Source of the DNA: Ceratorhiza oryzae-sativae
Taxonomy: Eukaryota > Basidiomycota > Agaricomycetes > Cantharellales > Ceratobasidiaceae
Direction of reading: 5' to 3'
Length of the DNA stretch: 61,087 bases
NCBI GenBank assembly: GCA_030998015.1
Contig: JARWMV010000092.1
Coordinates: 1-61,087, forward strand
Shown: one piece after another, positions 52,806 through 61,087 of the stretch
Numbering within the stretch: the first letter of the stretch is position 1
Layout of the letters: each line of letters starts with the position of its first letter
Notes under the pieces: model-generated
The model's input: only the letters and a program-made list of their open reading frames with translations
The model's database searches: none
Told to the model about the DNA's origin: nothing
Translations under genes and position numbers: made by a program

Positions 52806-53503
52806 CGCACTAACTTAAGCACCCTGAATTGAATAAGACCTTATCTACACTAGACACTAAAGTGAATAGTTCCACTTCACACTTTTCCATTACCAAAGTG
52901 TTCGTAAGGTCAATAAGTCAGTAAGTACTACATCATGTTAGTTGGATTTTGTCTTAAATATTTTTTTGAACTACTCAATTAAACACTACTTTAGCAGCAT
53001 TGTATAATGTACATTATACATGCTGTCATAATCCTTATCTACCGTCTACTCAGTTGTATTTCCACCACCTGAGTAGCCATTTGGTAATTGCCCCCCCCCA
53101 ACATGCTGTAAGGCATTGGGGGTCAATTGCTTTTTCTTTGACTATTATACCAGGTAAGGAATAGACTAAACATAGTAATGTAAAAAATATCTATTTACGT
53201 AAAATCTCTGAGGGGAAAATAGCCAAAAAAGGGAGGGGTTCAATTTTTTGGTCGTAGTTTACCCCTGCAAGTAATAATATAACAATATTTTCAATTTTCA
53301 CTTAAATAAATAAGTACGATAAATATTATTTTATTGTGTATTCACAATAAAGGCCTATGTCGCGGTGACACAGACCAATTATCTCCTTGCATACAGTAAA
53401 TTTTAAGCTTGACTCAGTAAAATTTTAAAATGATAGTATTTATAATTATACTCTAAAATCTGGCAGGAGCAAATTGACCAAAACATTCAAGTTAACCAAA
53501 AAC
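52806..53503 (-). other. cox2 intron 2, region downstream of the ORF
   Basis: AT-rich with stems, including AGTCTAGTGTAGATAAGG and GTACATTATAC, and one solitary R3 (53086-53130, hexamer CAATTG). Presumed ribozyme core; P/Q/R/S not confidently placed. Confidence 0.5.
53086..53130. mobile_element. R3 single hairpin, hexamer CAATTG
   Basis: AATTGCCCCCCCCCAACATG ... TTGGGGGTCAATTG: a single hairpin whose stem extends into the flank. Confidence 0.8.
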
Positions 53504-54554
53504 CTATAAACCAAACTTGTAGTGCATGCTTGGATGCACATGAGGAATAACCAAAGATCTAAAAAGTGGCATAGATTTTGATTTTATGTAAATCATAGGT
53601 TTATTAGAATGGTTTTGCACTGAAACTGCTAAACCAAAATTATAGTGTAAAATGGCAGCCAATTTGTAAACTTCCTTATACTCGAAACCTTCAGTGTGAA
53701 GATAAAACCCAGAAACTGCGTTAGCACCATCATCAGCGGCCCAAAAAGCTAAAGCTCGAGGTGTTAATTCACTGATAATGTCGTCTTTTATTACTTTGAC
53801 CCATTTGCCTTCTTCTTTAATGTAAAATAGGTCCCGCCGGCGTTAGAGGGAATCCTAAAGATTCCCTCGTAGAAAATGACGACCGTTCGTCATTTTCAGC
53901 CGGCGGCTAAATATCGATATTATGCCGCGCACTAGCAATCGCAAACGGTTGCGATTGCTCACGTTGGTTGGTGGGACAAGTCCCACCAGCAACTAACGCG
54001 CGCGGCATTAAAAAAAGAATAACTTCGCGTTCGTATTCTTAAATTGTAACAGAGAGTTTGGTTTCTTAGAGAAACCCCAAAGTCAGGCACTCTTTCACAA
54101 AGATGTGATAAATATGAAAATACAAACCAAACATATTCAAATCTTTGAATGGTTTGTGTGAATCTAAAACTAGGATTTTTAGAAGTGTGGGAGACAAACA
54201 ATGTACCGTCACCGAGAAGGTGTCCGACTAATTGTTCTCTTGTTGGATAATCCAGTTTAGTTATATTTCTTGAATGAGGGTTGAGACGAATTCCTACTGC
54301 CCCCCAAACATGTGCAGCTACGCTGCATTGTTTGAGGGGCATCCGCCCCCCAATAAGGTAATGGCCCCCCCAATACGTTTGTGACGCATTGGGAGGCCAT
54401 TGCCTTGTTGGGGGTCTACTGTGGAGTAAACAGGCCCGAACAGTGTAAGGCTTTTACAATCAGTCTGCATTTTTACTATAGATTTGCCATTGGCGTCAAT
54501 TGAAGCCACTAAGGTTACAGAGTAAAATAAAAATTCAACATGATACTGGTTATA
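53504..54554 (-). CDS. LAGLIDADG endonuclease of cox2 intron 2, fused to exon 2 and cut by R3, R2
   Basis: Continues from exon 2 in frame (YNQYHVEFLFYSVTLVASID). R3 cluster (54294-54421), then LDYPTREQLVGHLLGDGTLF (first motif), R2 (53834-54005), DLFYIKEEGKWVKVI, TPRALAFWAADDGANAVSGF (second motif) and the C-terminus IPHVHPSMHYKFGL with TAG. One base is left over at the R2 junction unless one flanking G counts as duplicated. Confidence 0.88.
53834..54005 (+). mobile_element. R2 element (short form)
   Basis: Flanks on the minus strand are AATG and GACC; a 1-bp duplicated G would restore N-D-L-F-Y. Confidence 0.9.
54294..54421. mobile_element. R3 cluster
   Basis: Near-identical to the cluster at 49690; ends GTTGGGGGTCTACTG. 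Confidence 0.82.
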
Positions 54555-54644
54555 ATCAAGCATGTATAATAATTTGAAACTAGGGAATGCGATAGCTATT
54601 AAAACTAAAGCCGGAGTAATAGTCCAGATTAACTCTATAAGCGT
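54555..54644 (-). CDS. cox2: cox2 exon 2
   Basis: Thirty codons starting TLIELIWTITPALVLIAIAF and ending PSFKLLYMLD, the second transmembrane helix of Cox2. The preceding intron ends in G and the exon ends in T, consistent with group I introns on both sides. Confidence 0.97.
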
Positions 54645-55317
54645 CTTTGCCCCAAGTTATCCATCCGACAACATTGTCGTGCTATCTAGAAAAAACTAGG
54701 CAAGGGATCCCCCGGAAATTGTTAAAAACTTTTAACTGTCGCAGGGGCTTGCAAGATAGCAATTCATCTTTTGTTCTGGCAGTATTAAAGCCATGCACAA
54801 TACTTAATAAGTTGTTAAGCAAATACCGTGCATTTAATGGCCCGGCTAGAGTGCCAGGCCGGTTACCCAGTATTATAAATGTGGGTTAAACAAAAGGGAA
54901 AGTCGGGGTGATTTGATAGTTGGAAAAAACTTAAGGAACTTAGTGAAATTGATTGAGAGTTCACCCGGAACACCTGACGTTGTCCGGCAGACGCCCGGTC
55001 CAGTGACCACCTCCGCCGGCGTTAGAGGGAATCCTCAGATGAGGTAGCCTTGACCATGAGTCTCATGGTCCAGGCTACCTCCCATGACGCCTTAGGTGTT
55101 GTCAATTAGAATAATTGCAACACCTAAGGGGTCAAGATTCCCTCGTAGAAAATGACGACCGTTCGTCATTTTCAGCCGGCGGCTAAATATCGATATTATG
55201 CCGCGCACTAGCAATCGCAAACGGTTGCGATTGCTCACGTTGGTTGGTGGGACAAGTCCCACCAGCAACTAACGCGCGCGGAGGTGGAACTGGTCATGGG
55301 TAAACAACAATCCCAGC
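54645..55317 (-). other. cox2 intron 1, 3' part
   Basis: No ORF recognised. Has an R2 with two nested hairpins (55013-55281), GTCACTGGACCGGGCG/GCCGGACAACG stems and GGGTAACCGGCCTGGCAC, suggesting folded intron RNA. Ends GGGGCAAAG/ACGCTT at exon 2. Confidence 0.5.
55013..55281 (+). mobile_element. R2 element with an extra nested hairpin
   Basis: Inside the long-form R2 hairpin there is a further CGCCTTAGGTGTTG/CAACACCTAAGG stem not seen in other copies. Confidence 0.9.
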
Positions 55318-56217
55318 TTAATTTTCTAACAATGAATTAGTAAATTTGTATTTCCCATCTATTCGAGAAATTAATTTACCTGATTTTAAATATCTTGAAA
55401 CATAACTATGGCTTTTGTTTAAATATTTACCAGCTTCTCTAAACGAAAAAAATTGTTTTACTAAACAATATTTTTCAGTAGAGCAATCGGAGCATAAAGC
55501 GTATAAACATATTGGACTTCCATTAGAGGCAGAAATTGCATTTTTTGTTTCAATATCTAGAACTCTACCTAATCTGGCATTTCTCATTAATTCCTTAGAT
55601 TGATCGGTATGTTTTTTACCAAACATAGAATTATTGGATCCAGAATGGCTAATACTCATTAGAATTTTTGTTTCTTCTGAGGGAATTTTCCCTTTTCGTA
55701 GATCGCTTAAATACTGTTTAAATTCTTCAGTTCGAGGAATGCCAATTGTAGAACCCGCTACTTTTGCTATATTGTAATCAGGTTTTAATAAATCAAGATA
55801 ATACTGCTCTCTTTCTAATAATTCAGAAACTTCGCAATATTCTAATATTTCTAAAGTGAAATTAGAATAACCGTATTTAATTAAAGCTCTAGAAATAATT
55901 GTATTATTTTTACCCCTTAATAAAGCTGATAACAGATAATAAGAATACAATCGAGCTCTGAGATTTTTAGCACTTCCTATGTAAAAACTCCCACTCAATT
56001 TATTGGTAAATCTATAAATGCCTGGTTTATTTTTGTTTTCATTCAAAATTAACAGTTTCATAGTATATGCATCCTCATAAAATTTTACAGGTTTTACTTC
56101 TGCAGTATTAATTTCATTGTCAGTAAAATTAGTTGTGGCTTCTTGAGTAGAATAATTTCTAATTCCGGTTTTTGACAACAGGCTATTTGAATGTAAAGAT
56201 AGCTTTTTAAATGTCAT
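55318..56217 (-). CDS. GIY-YIG homing endonuclease 2 of cox2 intron 1, intact
   Basis: 299 residues without interruption. GIY-YIG core KPGIYRFTNKLSGSFYIGSA at about residues 64-83, with catalytic Arg helix (NLRARLYSYY), YGYSNFTLEILEYC and the Glu helix LEREQYYLDLLKPDYN. NUMOD3 repeat GSNNSMFGKKHTDQSKELM lies near 190, and a NUMOD1/HTH FFSFREAGKYLNKSHSYVSR near 260. It is paralogous to the ORF just upstream. Probably active in promoting intron mobility. Confidence 0.95.
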   Translation of the reverse strand: MTFKKLSLHSNSLLSKTGIRNYSTQEATTNFTDNEINTAEVKPVKFYEDAYTMKLLILNENKNKPGIYRFTNKLSGSFYIGSAKNLRARLYSYYLLSALLRGKNNTIISRALIKYGYSNFTLEILEYCEVSELLEREQYYLDLLKPDYNIAKVAGSTIGIPRTEEFKQYLSDLRKGKIPSEETKILMSISHSGSNNSMFGKKHTDQSKELMRNARLGRVLDIETKNAISASNGSPICLYALCSDCSTEKYCLVKQFFSFREAGKYLNKSHSYVSRYLKSGKLISRIDGKYKFTNSLLEN

Positions 56218-56576
56218 CCCACAATTAGTCGTGACCGCGGTAGATAGGCCACGGCCGTTGTGAGTATCGCAACGGCCGTAGCTAGCGGGGGTTGACTATA
56301 TCTTACACTATTAAAAACATATAACCTTAGCTAGGTAAAGTTATAAATCATGAACATACCATGGGTTTTGCCATTAACCTTAAAATAGTGTTTTCACGTA
56401 TAGTCGATGAGGAATTGATTTATATTTTATATACCCAAACTCCTGCTGATTAATTTATAAATTCAACTTTTAGATTTTTACTACATTAGTACTTAAAGTA
56501 ATATAAATTTTCCAGCAATTAGTGAAATTTATCATGCGTTTAGGGCTTTCTATAAAAATTATAGGGAAAGCCTAAA
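56218..56576 (-). other. Group I intron core within cox2 intron 1
   Basis: All four landmarks are clear on the minus strand: P-like AATTGCTGGAAAATTT, Q-like TTAATCAGCAGGAG, R-like CTCATCGACTATACGTG, S-like TAAGATATAGTCAAC. It lies between two paralogous GIY-YIG ORFs, so intron 1 probably holds two intron modules. A GTGACCGCGGT/GGCCGTTG hairpin cluster precedes the next ORF. Confidence 0.9.
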
Positions 56577-57690
56577 TTACTTATCTAATAAAGTTAGAGA
56601 GAATTTGTAACTGATACCTCTTCGGGAGAATAAAGCACCTGATTTTACGTATCTCGACACATTGCTGTGACTAATGCCTAAATATTTTCCTGCTTCTCTT
56701 AACGAAGTAAATTTTTGTATTAAACAAAGAGCATCTGAAGAGTGCTCTGAGCAAGCTGCGTATAAAAATACCGCAGTCCCATTTGCCGCAGAGATTGCTT
56801 TTCTTGTTTCATTGTCACGAACTTTACCTGTTTTAGCAAGACTCATTAATGATTTGGATTGTTCTGTATGAGTTTTCCCATACATAGAGTTATCAGTACC
56901 TTGTCGAGCTTGACTCATTAAAAGTTTTGTCTCTTCTGTGAGTGTTTTACCGAATAAAGGACTTTTTTCTCCGGTATAAACCCCTTTAAGAGCTTGACTT
57001 ATTTTAGCTTTAGTCTCTGCGGATTTAGGAACTCCTAATGTAGAACCGGCTATTTTAGCAATATTGTAAGTAGGCTTTAATAGATCAATATAATGTTGCT
57101 CTCTTTCTAATAATACAGAAACATCGCAGTATTCCACTATTTCAAGAGTAAAATTAGAATAACCATATTTAACTAAAGCTCGAGAAATAGTCAAATTATT
57201 TTTTACAGTAGACCCCCAATGATTGCATTGCATTATTGGGGGGCTACTGCCCCCCAAACAATGCAGCGTAGCTGCACATGTTTGGGGGTCAGTAGATATG
57301 TAGGATAGACTAAAATATTTAATAAATCGGTTACTTAAATCCTTGGAGCTTCCAATATAGAAATTACCATTTTGTTTATTAGTAAATTTATATATGCCAG
57401 ACTTGTTTTTGTTTTCCTTTAAAATAAGTGATTTTGAAGCATAAGCATCACTATAGACCCCCCAAACTGATGCAGCTACGCTGCATTGTTTGGGGGGGCT
57501 ATAGCCCCCCAAAATACGCGGTCCCTACGGGCCAGCGTATTGGGGGTCTATAGAATTTTTCAGGTTTAATCATATCAGTCTGAGCTTCACTATTTACTTT
57601 TTCACCTGCAGATTCTTGACTAGAATAATGTCTTAGTCCAATATTTCCCCCAAATACACCGCCGGCGTTAGAGGGAATCCTTCCACGCAA
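56577..57690 (-). CDS. GIY-YIG homing endonuclease 1 of cox2 intron 1, two R3 inserts
   Basis: N-terminal segment (MIKPEKFY), R3 (57451-57555), then YASKSLILKENKNKSGIYKF and GNFYIGSSKDLSNRFIKYFS (core). A second R3 (57207-57297) reads through in frame, adding about 31 foreign residues. Then LTISRALVKYGYSNFTLEIV, LEREQHYIDLLKPTYN, two NUMOD3 repeats (SPLFGKTLTEETK, NSMYGKTHTEQSK) and NUMOD1 FTSLREAGKYLGISHSNVSR. It is shorter by the N-terminus than its paralogue unless the first R3 is bypassed. Confidence 0.88.
57207..57297. mobile_element. R3 double hairpin, hexamer CAGTAG, in frame
   Basis: CAGTAG, CTACTG, CAGTAG. The insert adds a multiple of three and no stop in this frame, so the ORF stays open through it. 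Confidence 0.88.
57451..57555. mobile_element. R3 double hairpin, hexamer CTATAG
   Basis: CTATAG occurs at both flanks and between the two hairpins. Confidence 0.88.
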
Positions 57691-57870
57691 GATTTATAAA
57701 TTTATAAATCTTGCTGGACCGAAAGATTCCCTCGTAGAAAATGACGACCGTTCGTCATTTTCAGCCGGCGGCTAAATATCGATATTATGCCGCGCACTAG
57801 CAATCGCAAACGGTTGCGATTGCTCACGTTGGTTGGTGGGACAAGTCCCACCAGCAACTAACGCGCGCGG
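57659..57870 (+). mobile_element. R2 element with R9 nested in its first hairpin
   Basis: GAGGGAATCC is followed by R9 (CGCAAGATTTATAAATTTAT ... CTTGCTGGACC) before AAAGATTCCCTC. R9 also occurs alone at about 26,033 and 26,550. Confidence 0.9.
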
Positions 57871-57884
57871 GCCTTCGCAAATCC

Positions 57885-57960
57885 GCCAATGGAACATTGG
57901 CGGGGTATTTAGAGTTCTCAGCGCTTAGGCCGCCCTTCAGGCGATCAAAGAGCGCTGAGA
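57885..57960. repeat. CCGCCAATG hairpin and R5 variant
   Basis: CCGCCAATGGAACATTGGCGG is a perfect stem-loop. TCTCAGCGCTTAGGCC ... GAGCGCTGAGA is an R5 with altered arms. Confidence 0.8.
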
Positions 57961-58007
57961 ATTGTATTTATTAGATAATTTGATTTAGCATGAAGGCACA
58001 TAAGCGT

Positions 58008-58238
58008 ACCGTGATTGGCGTATTTGTATACAATAGGTGAGCTAGTTGAGTTAAAGTTAATCATTACTGACCCTAAAGCCCAGAATACTCCTACTGAAAT
58101 AACTACTAAGAAGAAGAAAATTGAATCGTGTAATTCAGTAATTCCTTCGAATCCTGGTGAAGCACCATCTTGGAATCCGATTTGCCATGGTTCTGGCGCA
58201 TCGTTATAAATTGTTTGTAAAATTGGGAATAATTTCAT
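58008..58238 (-). CDS. cox2: cox2 exon 1
   Basis: 77 codons from ATG at 58238: MKLFPILQTIYNDAPEPWQI then GFQDGASPGFEGITELHDSI (typical N-terminal leader and E-x-x-x-L-H-D), first membrane helix FFFLVVISVGVFWALGSVMI and YKYANHG. Ends GGT at a group I 5' splice site; exon 2 continues TLIELIWT. Total spliced Cox2 would be 77+30+13+131 = 251 residues, the normal family length. All Trp are TGG. Confidence 0.97.
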
Positions 58239-58344
58239 ATAAATAATATTTAATTGTGATTGTCTCTAAATCTTTTTTTAACTTAAACAAATTTTGGTAA
58301 GTATAAAACCCCTATTTTTCCTACTGCCGGGGTCAATGGCGACA

Positions 58345-58492
58345 TTGCATTGTTGGGGGTCTACTGCCCCCCCAAACATGTGCAGCTACGCTGCATTGTT
58401 TGAGGGGCATCCGCCCCCCAATAAGGTAATGGCCCCCCCAATACGTTTGTGACGCATTGGGAGGCCATTGCATTGTTGGGGGTCTACGGGCA
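58345..58492. mobile_element. R3 cluster upstream of cox2
   Basis: Third near-copy of the 49690/54294 cluster; flanked by TCTAC on both sides. Confidence 0.82.
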
Positions 58493-58507
58493 GTAGGAGA
58501 AAATTAG

Positions 58508-58563
58508 GAGCCCCTGCGAGCCCCCGGCCCGCTCCATCGTCAGATGGAGCGGGCCGCAGGGGT
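58508..58563. repeat. GC hairpin upstream of cox2
   Basis: CCCCTGCG...CGCAGGGG outer stem with GCCCGCTCCATCGTCAGATG inner stem. Confidence 0.8.
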
Positions 58564-59086
58564 CTTAAATTTGTTACAGATAATTGATATCTTTATAAAT
58601 AAAAAAAATTCTGTTAACTTTAACGAGCTAAGCCCTACAGAAACCTCGTAGAGGGACTGAAAATTGAACAAATTTGACTATTTATTTTTTTACCGAAATA
58701 ATGTTAGTATTAAAAAAATTTTGTCAAAAGACACGGCTTATTTATTTCTTCATATTATATAAATCAGGATAGGTCCCAGGTGTAAATAAGGACCTCACCC
58801 CAATACAAATAATTGACCTAATTTACCGAATTATAGAATTGACCTAATATACCTTACATACCTGCCGGTTTACCTTCTGGTCAATTCCCAAATCTATAAA
58901 GACTTAGGAATTGTAAAGAATTGGCAAACATGGACCTGCGCTAAGGCTCCCTGAATGAAGATTATTTCTCCATCCCAGAAGACCTGGGAAGCCCAGGGGA
59001 AATTAGGGGTTGTTTCGAAAAAAAAGAAAAATTAATTAGTTTTTGGCTTCAGCCCCGAAGGGCTCAGCAAAAATTATAATAGAATC

Positions 59087-59159
59087 TAAAGAGTAGAGTA
59101 ATCGAAACTCTTTATGTAATGTGTAAAATTACCGCTTTACCAATAAGCTAACTCTCTTT
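59087..59159 (-). tRNA. trnV(uac): tRNA-Val (anticodon UAC)
   Basis: 73 nt on the minus strand. Acceptor AAAGAGA/ACTCTTT with discriminator A (one mismatch at the base), short D arm with TTATTGGTAAA loop, anticodon arm GTAAT-TTTACAC-ATTAC (loop bases 34-36 = TAC), 4-nt variable loop, T arm AGAGT-TTCGATT-ACTCT. All parts fit a standard cloverleaf. Confidence 0.9.
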
Positions 59160-59423
59160 TTATAACGCATTCTCTTTTATGTAAAATCTTATTTTAAATC
59201 TCCAGAATAAATGGGGAGGGGTTATAACTTGGTTTCCAATGGTTAACTTAGAAAATTCTGATCCATTCGGGAATTATAGGGCACAGGAGCTTTAGGCTCT
59301 CAAAGCTGAAAACCCAAGCAGATGTAAGCCCTTTGAGATATTGACAAAAAGAAGACTTGTGAGACTAAGATAATTAATAAAAAAAAACAGCAGTAATAAT
59401 GAATGGGCTGATTGGCCCTCTCA
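59160..59423 (-). other. 3' flank of the GIY-YIG ORF, before trnV
   Basis: No gene recognised. CAGCTTTGAGAGCCTAAAGC and CTCACAAGTCTTC segments may belong to an intron core. Confidence 0.4.
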
Positions 59424-60413
59424 CTAGGGGGTTTGATAATCCAATGGTTTAGTAGCTTCTGACCGGTTTACCGTTATTACATATCGGCCTTTAAATGGAC
59501 TTGTAATTCCTTTATTAATTCTTTTAGATATTGAGGAAGAGTTTAAACCTAATTCTTTAGCGGCTTGCGCTATTGACAGGTAATTCGTTGTATTGTTTGT
59601 TTGTAGATCCAGAACTAATACGGGGAACCCTCCAGGTCTGAATTCTTTAAGTCGGCTTTTTTGAGATTCACTTATCCTTCTTCTAACCTCTGCCGGGTGT
59701 ATTCGTCCCAAGGACGATTTTCCAATTTTTAGAATACTCTCAAGTTTATGTCTATAACCTAAAAGGCTACTACCTTCTTTAAGAATATGACCCGTGCACG
59801 CCTGCGAACGCCTTGGCTTGCCAAGGCGGCCCTGGCGTGCGCGCGGCTCGCCGCGAACGCGGCCTCGTTAACAATGCCCACGGGTCGTTGACCCTCCGCT
59901 TTAGCGGCTGAAATCTTGGGTTACACCTAAGATTTTAGCCGATAGAGCGGGGGCATTATAGGCAGGGCTATAAGTTGCGATATAGTGAGTTTCTCGGGAC
60001 AGTAAAATTTCTTTATCACAAAATTCTAGTATTACTAAGCTAAAATTAGCCATTCCATATTTTAGAATGGCTTTCCCTATAATTGAATTAGGGTTATGTT
60101 TAAAGTAACAATTTTGAAAGTAATAATTTACTCGCCGACTTAAGTCTACAGCACTCCCTATATAAAAACTCCCATTCTTCTTATTGAAAAACATGTAAAT
60201 CCCAGTTTTCCCTTTAAGGAAAGAATATATTTCCTTTCGCTCCAATGTAGGATTTGAGAAAACTTTTACAGCATTGGCTGCAAAAGCCGGTAGTTCTAAT
60301 TCAGAATTCTGTAAATCTTTGGAAATAGAATCTGCATCGCTTGTAAAGGAAGCAGTACAATTAATAATGCCCACTGAAAAAATTTGTTTATTGTGTAATT
60401 TTGTTAATAGCAT
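59424..60413 (-). CDS. GIY-YIG homing endonuclease, cut by one R1b
   Basis: ATG at 60413. After about 70 residues of linker comes KGKTGIYMFFNKKNGSFYIG with SAVDLSRRVNYYF (core), YGMANFSLVILEFC and SRETHYIATYSPAYN (catalytic Glu). R1b (59788-59954) follows, then ESILKIGKSSLGRIHPAEV (NUMOD3) and VLVLDLQTNNTTNYLSIAQA-AKELGLNSSSISKR (NUMOD1), TAG at 59424. Exons flanking this intron were not identified. Confidence 0.88.
59788..59954 (-). mobile_element. R1b element
   Basis: Right side on the plus strand is CATTATAGG and left side AATATGACCC, so the target differs from the TAAT sites of other R1b copies. Confidence 0.87.
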
Positions 60414-60577
60414 AAGAATTGAAAATATAACTCTAAAGTCTGGCTTCTGGAACTCTGTGGGCTCCAGAAAAGATGTTTTACTTGTGATTAGGCCAAGTGA
60501 AATTATTCATCAGGCCCTTCTTAAAAACCGGGAACTTTTAACCGAGCCGACATTTTTAAGAACTCGAAGATTGGAAC

Positions 60578-60667
60578 AGTAGACCCCCAATGATTGCATT
60601 GCATTATTGGGGGGCTACTGCCCCCCAAACAATGCAGCGTAGCTGCACATGTTTGGGGGTCAGTAGT
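60578..60667. mobile_element. R3 double hairpin, hexamer CAGTAG
   Basis: CAGTAG, CTACTG, CAGTAG, with the same ATGATTGCATTGCATTATTG arm as the copy at 57207. Confidence 0.88.
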
Positions 60668-60871
60668 TTTTTTGAAAAGAAAACTAACAAACTTAATTTT
60701 AGAACAATTCCGTTTTCATGCAGAAAATTGCTCTTTCTTTTAATAAGATCCCTGTTGATTGTTTAGTATAAGCCCCTCGAGGACCCGGCAGGCTTCTATA
60801 AAAATTTGAGAAGACTTTGAGCCAAAGAGGGTTAAATCTAATTTGCGCAACCCTGGCAATGTTCCACCTTG

Positions 60872-60950
60872 GGCAGGGAAGCAGGGAATCGTAGATTCCC
60901 ATTCCCAAGCAAAGTGTAAATTTACTGCTAAACCACTCAGCTAACTCCTT
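60872..60950 (-). tRNA. tRNA-like sequence, damaged or unusual
   Basis: Minus strand: D arm GCT-GAGTGGTTT-AGC and anticodon arm GTAAA-TTTACAC-TTTGC are good. The expected T arm is replaced by a GGGAATC/GATTCCC hairpin within a larger CTTGGG/CCCAAG stem, and no convincing acceptor stem closes. Possibly a trnV or class II tRNA relic hit by a hairpin element. Confidence 0.4.
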
Positions 60951-61087
60951 TATTTACTTTTTTTTGCGTACCAGACCCAGCTGACTGGTGAATTCCACCA
61001 GGGTCCAAATTAAGAGTGTCTCGCACCGTTTGGAGAGGGGGTTTAAGTTTTGTATAATACAGCGGCACTTTCCAGTACCGCTACCTT

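Larger units (their letters stand above)
58239..59086. other. Region upstream of cox2, no gene recognised
   Basis: Contains an R3 cluster (58345-58492), a GGCCCGCTCCATC/GATGGAGCGGGCC hairpin (58508-58563), AT-rich sequence, a repeated GACCTAAT motif (about 58,815-58,850) and stems such as CCTGGGAAGCCCAGG. The cox2 promoter should lie here. Confidence 0.5.
60414..61087. other. Right end of the window, no protein gene recognised
   Basis: Contains an R3 (60578-60667) and a tRNA-like segment (60872-60950). The last 130 bp have stems such as CTGGTGAATTCCACCAG and AAGTGCCGCT. A 102-codon plus-strand frame at 60274-60582 overlaps the GIY-YIG ORF and has no recognisable family. Confidence 0.4.

Noticed and set aside
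60274..60582. Plus-strand 102-codon ORF ending REL-LTEPTFLRTRRLEQ
   Set aside because: Overlaps the GIY-YIG gene in antisense; no domain recognised, so not called as a gene.
1..61087. CRISPR array
   Set aside because: Repeats are dispersed or tandem without spacers of regular length, and no cas genes are present.

Overview
The window reads as part of a fungal mitochondrial genome, most likely from a zoosporic (chytrid or blastocladid-like) fungus. Reasons: an AT-rich background; cox2, nad1 and (less surely) nad2 genes split by introns; rnl domain V sequence; at least one mitochondrial-type tRNA; group I intron cores; and many intron-encoded GIY-YIG and LAGLIDADG homing endonucleases. GC-rich, nested palindromic elements are scattered everywhere, reminiscent of the double-hairpin elements described in Allomyces mtDNA. 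No bacterial, nuclear or viral genes are seen. The lineage is inference.

Layout. Bases 1-9.73 kb, 9.73-26.30 kb and 26.30-42.9 kb are three copies of one block in alternating orientation (arms S1 reverse, S2 forward, S3 reverse). S1 is truncated at its left end inside a repeat. S2 positions map to S3 by about 52606 minus x and to S1 by about 19451-19460 minus x. The two turn-around points (about 9,730 and 26,301) both lie inside palindromic elements. The S2 block carries, in order: an N-terminal nad2 fragment with a GIY-YIG intron ORF; a LAGLIDADG cassette inserted in that ORF; a stray cox2 C-terminus; a LAGLIDADG fragment; a conserved leader; and nad1 exons 1-3 with three endonuclease-bearing introns. 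nad1 stops at the 26.3-kb turn-around without its last exon(s).

From 42.9 kb to 61.1 kb the sequence is single copy and everything recognised is on the minus strand. Read right to left: a GIY-YIG intron ORF, trnV(uac), cox2 exons 1-3 with endonuclease-bearing introns, the 3' third of rnl with its own intron ORFs, cox2 exon 4, then nad2 exon 1, which leads into S3. rnl therefore lies between cox2 exons 3 and 4.

Repeat families used below. R1: about 150-215 bp; one end CCCCCGCT, the other GCACGGGT; 4-5 bp target duplications. R1b: variant with a CTCTATCGGCTAAAATC stem. R1c: variant starting CCCGTGCCCGCC. R2: about 170 or 220 bp; CCGCCGGCG at one end and CGCGCGCGG at the other; several internal hairpins. 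R3: C-rich/G-rich hairpins with a CCCCCAAAC stem. R4: GTCGCGCTGGG hairpins, often with CCCTCGAGAATCG hairpins. R5: CCTCCGCGC hairpin. R6: CCCTGCC hairpin. R7: TACCCTGGAACT hairpin found inside R1. R9: GCAAGATTTATAAA hairpin. Most endonuclease ORFs are cut by these elements, yet many rejoin in frame when the element plus one target copy is ignored.
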